A DNA stretch of 8,283 bases from Bacteroidales bacterium. Its GTDB lineage: Bacteria > Bacteroidota > Bacteroidia > Bacteroidales > VadinHA17. Where the stretch lies: contig JAITVX010000212.1 of NCBI GenBank assembly GCA_031285575.1, positions 1 to 8,283 of the forward strand, in the 5' to 3' direction. Numbering within the stretch: position 1 is the stretch's first letter; each line of letters begins with the position of its first letter. Both the position numbers and the translations under genes were made by a program. A model generated the notes under the pieces. That model was not told the origin of the DNA. It did not search any database and was given only the letters and a program-made list of their open reading frames with translations. This document shows, piece by piece, positions 4,974-8,283 of the stretch.

Positions 4974-7900
4974 ATGTTTAAGAAATTGCTTTTATCTATC
5001 GTATCACTGTTCCTTTGGGTTGCCGGCCATTCCCAGTTCAGCGGCGGAACAGGTACGGCAGCGAGTCCCTATGTTATAACCACCCCTTCACAGCTCGATG
5101 CCATACGCAGCGGTATGGACAGACACTATAAGCTGGGTAATGATATAGACCTTACAGGCTATCTATCCCCCGGCGGTGCAGGTTATGCGCAGTGGGGCGA
5201 TGCAGGGTGGCTGCCGATAGGCGTTTACAGTTCCGACGGATTTACCGGCAGCCTGGATGGCGATGGGCACAGGATCACCGGCCTTATGATTAACCGCAGT
5301 TCCAACTATGTCGGTCTTTTCAGCTACACATGGAATGCCACCATAAAGAACCTTGGCATTGAGATTTCCCCCTCAGGCATAAGGGGCAACAATTATGTCG
5401 GTGGCCTGGCGGGAGTTCAAAACAGGGGCTATGTAACAAACAGCCATGTTGCCGGTAAAATTACCGGTCATAACTATATTGGCGGTATGACAGGCTTATT
5501 GCATGGTGCTGTGGGCAGTGTTTCGGAGAGTTATTTCACAGGCGATGTAACCGGCAGTGTTATTGTAGGCGGTCTTGCCGGGCAGCATATTAACGGTATA
5601 AGTATTACAGGCTGTTACGTCACTGGAAACATCAGGGGTAAAATCAGCATAGGAGGCTTGGCCGGAAGGAATTCTGCAAGCCCCATAAGCGGCAGTTATT
5701 TTTCGGGAACCGTTACTGCCGGCTCCGATGCCGGTAATTCCAATGCGGGTGGTCTTGTGGGCTATCAGGAGAATGGCGGCATCATCACCGACAGCTATGC
5801 CACGGGCATCGTTACAGCAGCAGGCAGCCGCGCCGGCGGACTGATAGGGCATCAGATTGCCGGAAGTATTGTGAACAGTTATGCAGCCAACAGCGTCAGC
5901 GGAGCATCGAATGCCGGTGGCTTGATTGGTTATCAGGAAAACGGTGGCAGCGCGACGGAGTGTTTTTTCGACATGCATGCTACGGGACAGGCAGAAGGTG
6001 TTGGCAACACAGCGAATGCATCAGGCATTACCGGCAAGCCGACGGAGCAGATGCGCCAGCAGGCGACGTTTGCCGGCTGGGATTTTACGGGTACATGGCA
6101 TATATGGGCTACGAAGTCATACCCGTACTTTCAGCCCCAGAGCGCACCGGCAACCGGTACAGTAATTACGGCATCCGGTATTTCGTTTGAATTGCGCAAT
6201 GCAGCCGACAGTGTAGAAGTATATAACCGCCGTACGCAGCTTGCGACAGTGTTTTATGCCCTGCCGGTTGGGACGTCTGTCAGGAATTATGTTTCACAGC
6301 CGGGCGATGTTTTATATTTTACGGTTTACGAATCGGGCATGGCGTCATCGTATCGTTCAGTGGCAGTGAGCGGTTTCAGCGGCGGCGACGGTACGCCTGC
6401 AACCCCCTATATCATTACCACACCCGCACAGCTTGATGCCATGCGCCTTAACATGCCGGCACACTACAGGCTTGGCAGCGACATCGACCTTACGGCTTAC
6501 CTCGCCCCTGGTGGCGCAGGTTATGCGCAGTGGGGCGATGCTGGTTGGATGCCCGTTGGAACATATACTGCAAATGATATTACCGCCATTTTCAGTGGCA
6601 GTCTTGATGGCGACGGTCACAGGATAACCGGTCTGTGGATAGATCGCAGCGATGTCAGCTATGTAGGACTGTTCGGCTATACACGGTATGCAGCCATACG
6701 GAATCTTGTACTTGAAATATCGTCTGCAGGTGTTAATGGCGCCAGTTATGTTGGCGGTCTTGCCGGCTATTACCGTGATGGCAGCAGTGTTACAGGCTGC
6801 CGTGTAACCGGCAGTGTCAGCGGTGTCAGTTATGTCGGTGGTCTTGTCGGGGTTCAGGGCAGGGGCAACATTGTAAACAGTTATTCTTCCTGCACAGTCA
6901 ACAGTACGAGCGTTGCCGGTAGCCTGGCCGGTGCAGCTACAGGCGATATTACAGGCTGTTATGCCACCGGCAGTGTTACTGTCGGTAATAATACTGGCGG
7001 AGGACTTGTCGGGAGCTATAACACCGGTGTTATTACTAACAGTTATGCTACCGGCAGTGTGAGTGGAAAAAGCCATATTGGCGGACTGCTTGGCTGGCAG
7101 TCCAGCGGCAGCATTGAGAACAGTTATGCCACAGGTAGCGTTAATGGCGTCAGTCATGCCGGCGGTTTTCTCGGCTATCAGGCTGGTGGCAACATTGAGA
7201 ACAGCTATGCTGCGGGCAATGTTAATGGAGGCATCAATACTGGAGGATTCATTGGCTATCAGACCGGCGCATCCGTTACAGCGGGCTGTTTTTTCGACAG
7301 GCAGGCTACGGGGCAGGCAGAAGGAACTGGTAATATATCCGGTGCGGCAGGTATTACCGGCAAAACGACGGAGCAGATGCGACAGCAGGCAACCTTTGCC
7401 GGCTGGGATTTTACAGATGCATGGTATATATGGGATACGAAGTCGTATCCATACTTTCAGAACCAGAGTGCACCGGCATCCGGTACTGTAATTACGGCAT
7501 CAGGTATTTCGTTTGAGCTTCGCAATTCAGCCGACAGTGTTGAAGTATATAACTGCCGCACACAAAGTATTGTTACATTTCATGCACCCCTTGCTGCCGG
7601 AGCGATATCAAAAAATCTTGCATCCCAAAGTGGAGATACACTGCTTCTGACAGTTTATGAAACTGGAAAAACGCCGTCATACGCGGCTCAGGTACCTGAG
7701 AATTTTTTCACATTTATCTTCAGTGGCGGCAAAGGCACGTCCGTCAGTCCCTATATTATAACCACTCCCGCACAGCTTGATGCCATGCGCCTTAACCTTA
7801 CGGCCCACTACAGGCTTGGCAGTGACATAGACCTTTCGGCCTATCTTTCCCCCGGTGGTGCAGGTTATGCGCAGTGGGGCGATGCTGGTTGGCTGCCCGT

Positions 7901-8283
7901 TGGAACATATATTCTAAATGACATTACTGTTACATTCAGGGGGAGCCTTGATGGTGGCGGCTACAGGATCACCGGTCTGTGGATAGACCGCAGCGATGTT
8001 AACTATGTAGGGCTGTTCGGCTATACACGGTATGTGACCATCAAAAATCTTGGACTTGAAATATCGTCTGCAGGCGTCAGGGGAGCGAGTTTTGTTGGAG
8101 GTATTGTCGGCTACAAGTATGGTGGTAACGATGGTATTATTACAGACTGCCGTGTAACCGGCAGCATCAGTGGCGCTAGTTATACCGGCGGCCTTGTCGG
8201 GTTTCAGAACAGGGGGAATATTGTAAACAGTTACACTGCCTGCACAGTCAGCAGTAACACCCTGGCCGGTGGACTGGCTGGTT
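4974..8283 (+). CDS. Giant secreted GLUG-repeat protein (surface adhesin/stalk), C-terminus beyond window
   Basis: The frame opens at ATG 4974 and has no stop to the window end, giving 1103 complete codons. The first 20 or so residues are a Sec signal peptide (MFKKLLLSIVSLFLWVAGHS, then Q). The rest is made of super-repeats starting at residues 22, 468 and 916. Each begins with a head (FSGG.GT..SPY.ITT..QLDA, then HYRLGSDIDL and GYAQWGDAGW), goes through FxGSLDGDGHRITG and YVGLFGYT, then about seven GLUG repeats (GGLVGYQ..G.I.NSYATG.V.G). It closes with CFFD, TEQMRQQATFAGWDF and KSYPYFQ, followed by a linker of about 80 residues. GLUG repeats occur in extracellular beta-solenoid adhesins and IgA-protease-like proteins. 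No enzyme motif is visible. GGC, GCC and ACC codons are frequent and the GC content looks higher than in the left-hand genes. With the T9SS-tailed neighbour, a T9SS-exported surface protein is the best reading; a sorting domain should lie downstream. Confidence 0.9.
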   Translation, partial: MFKKLLLSIVSLFLWVAGHSQFSGGTGTAASPYVITTPSQLDAIRSGMDRHYKLGNDIDLTGYLSPGGAGYAQWGDAGWLPIGVYSSDGFTGSLDGDGHRITGLMINRSSNYVGLFSYTWNATIKNLGIEISPSGIRGNNYVGGLAGVQNRGYVTNSHVAGKITGHNYIGGMTGLLHGAVGSVSESYFTGDVTGSVIVGGLAGQHINGISITGCYVTGNIRGKISIGGLAGRNSASPISGSYFSGTVTAGSDAGNSNAGGLVGYQENGGIITDSYATGIVTAAGSRAGGLIGHQIAGSIVNSYAANSVSGASNAGGLIGYQENGGSATECFFDMHATGQAEGVGNTANASGITGKPTEQMRQQATFAGWDFTGTWHIWATKSYPYFQPQSAPATGTVITASGISFELRNAADSVEVYNRRTQLATVFYALPVGTSVRNYVSQPGDVLYFTVYESGMASSYRSVAVSGFSGGDGTPATPYIITTPAQLDAMRLNMPAHYRLGSDIDLTAYLAPGGAGYAQWGDAGWMPVGTYTANDITAIFSGSLDGDGHRITGLWIDRSDVSYVGLFGYTRYAAIRNLVLEISSAGVNGASYVGGLAGYYRDGSSVTGCRVTGSVSGVSYVGGLVGVQGRGNIVNSYSSCTVNSTSVAGSLAGAATGDITGCYATGSVTVGNNTGGGLVGSYNTGVITNSYATGSVSGKSHIGGLLGWQSSGSIENSYATGSVNGVSHAGGFLGYQAGGNIENSYAAGNVNGGINTGGFIGYQTGASVTAGCFFDRQATGQAEGTGNISGAAGITGKTTEQMRQQATFAGWDFTDAWYIWDTKSYPYFQNQSAPASGTVITASGISFELRNSADSVEVYNCRTQSIVTFHAPLAAGAISKNLASQSGDTLLLTVYETGKTPSYAAQVPENFFTFIFSGGKGTSVSPYIITTPAQLDAMRLNLTAHYRLGSDIDLSAYLSPGGAGYAQWGDAGWLPVGTYILNDITVTFRGSLDGGGYRITGLWIDRSDVNYVGLFGYTRYVTIKNLGLEISSAGVRGASFVGGIVGYKYGGNDGIITDCRVTGSISGASYTGGLVGFQNRGNIVNSYTACTVSSNTLAGGLAG
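5037..6374 (+). repeat. Super-repeat unit 1 of the GLUG protein (446 codons)
   Basis: It runs from FSGGTG to just before the next FSGG and is 1338 bases long. The head covers about 5037-5390, GLUG-type repeats about 5391-5960 (landmarks GGLAGVQ, GGMTGLL, GGLAGQH, GGLAGRN, GGLVGYQ, GGLIGHQ, GGLIGYQ), the CFFD/TEQM closing segment 5961-6140, and the linker 6141-6374. It is the most divergent of the three units, with extra residues within its GLUG block (for example in the fourth and fifth repeats). Confidence 0.9.
6141..6374 (+). other. Linker domain, copy 1 (78 residues)
   Basis: Residues 390-467 of the GLUG protein, between the KSYPYFQ end of unit 1 and the next FSGG. The sequence starts SAPATGTVITASGISFELRN, goes on ADSVEVYN, and ends with a TVYESG strand. 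The alternating hydrophobic pattern suggests a small beta-sandwich separating two beta-solenoid blocks. I do not recognise a named family; it differs clearly from the GLUG repeats. Confidence 0.6.
6375..7718 (+). repeat. Super-repeat unit 2 of the GLUG protein (448 codons)
   Basis: It is 1344 bases long, beginning FSGGDGT. The head covers about 6375-6743, GLUG repeats about 6744-7286 (GGLAGYY, GGLVGVQ, GSLAGAA, GGLVGSY, GGLLGWQ, GGFLGYQ, GGFIGYQ), the CFFD/TEQM segment 7287-7466, and the linker 7467-7718. The internal GLUG repeats are more regular than in unit 1, with NSYATGSV recurring several times. Confidence 0.9.
7467..7718 (+). other. Linker domain, copy 2 (84 residues)
   Basis: Residues 832-915, the second copy. 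Its first third (SAPASGTVITASGISFELRN, then SADSVEVYN) is almost identical to copy 1, while the later part diverges (ITVF-like strands, then TVYETGKTPSYAAQV) and is six residues longer. The conserved part presumably forms the junction with the preceding TEQM/KSYPYFQ segment. Confidence 0.6.
7719..8283 (+). repeat. Super-repeat unit 3 of the GLUG protein (truncated by window edge)
   Basis: It begins FSGGKGT and keeps exact register with unit 2: matching landmarks lie 1344 bases apart (GCAGGTTATGCG at 6516 and 7860; the first GLUG repeat at about 6744 and 8088). The head is complete and three GLUG repeats are entered (GGIVGYK, GGLVGFQ, GGLAG) before the sequence ends. Many stretches are nearly identical to unit 2 at base level, including rare synonymous choices, which indicates recent duplication or gene conversion. 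Confidence 0.9.

Noticed and set aside
5496..5978. Minus-strand open frame of 160 codons inside the GLUG gene
   Set aside because: Same cause: a shadow of the GLUG repeats, with a biased composition and no recognisable domain.
6357..7157. Long minus-strand open frame of 266 codons inside the GLUG gene
   Set aside because: It is antisense to a continuous plus-strand frame whose repeat codons (GGC, AGT, TAT, ACC) leave few stops on the other strand; its product is low-complexity Ala/Thr/Ile/Cys with no domain.
7063..7491. Plus-strand open frame overlapping the GLUG gene in another frame
   Set aside because: It lies wholly inside the GLUG frame, and similar text recurs in the equivalent frame of unit 1 (5926-6165) because the DNA itself is repeated.
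4974..8283. Possible CRISPR array or satellite because of strong periodic repeats
   Set aside because: The periodicity is protein-coding: spacing is in whole codons, substitutions are largely synonymous or conservative, and the translation gives GLUG repeats.

Overview
The window looks like chromosomal DNA of a Bacteroidetes bacterium, probably Bacteroidales-like. The signs are a type IX secretion (T9SS) type A C-terminal sorting domain, -7 promoter boxes of the Bacteroidetes form TAnnTTTG, A-rich leaders mostly without Shine-Dalgarno sequences, and signal peptides that end just before Gln. No species can be named from the sequence.

Layout. Positions 1-56 (minus strand) hold the first 18 complete codons of an IS3-type transposase OrfA that runs off the left edge. 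From 226 to 2804 lies a small sugar-catabolic neighbourhood: a secreted RraA/HMG-aldolase-fold protein on the plus strand, converging on a two-gene minus-strand operon. That operon encodes a DUF1080 (3-keto-glycoside hydrolase family) protein, transcribed first, and a Tat-exported Gfo/Idh/MocA oxidoreductase, transcribed second. A strong hairpin terminator at 1209-1243 separates the convergent units. The DUF1080 plus oxidoreductase pair matches the recently recognised 3-keto route of glycoside cleavage, in which a sugar ring is oxidised at C3, the glycosidic bond is eliminated, and water is added. All three proteins carry export signals, so the chemistry would be periplasmic.

Positions 3578-3879 are about 300 bases without a gene. 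They carry a minus-strand promoter, a degenerate REP-like palindrome and an AT-rich leader. A small two-helix membrane protein of unknown function follows (3880-4356).

The right half is a surface-protein locus. A 176-residue secreted protein (4442-4972) combines an Rhs-like YD motif with a T9SS sorting domain. One base after its stop, and behind an unusually good Shine-Dalgarno, begins a very large secreted protein (4974 to beyond 8283, at least 1103 residues). It is built from super-repeats of 446 and 448 residues plus a partial third. Each super-repeat has a conserved head, seven or so GLUG-type beta-repeats, a Cys-Phe-Phe-Asp/TEQM closing segment and a beta-rich linker of about 80 residues. 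Units 2 and 3 are clearly closer to each other than to unit 1. The protein is probably an adhesin or cell-surface stalk, and its true C-terminus lies outside the window.
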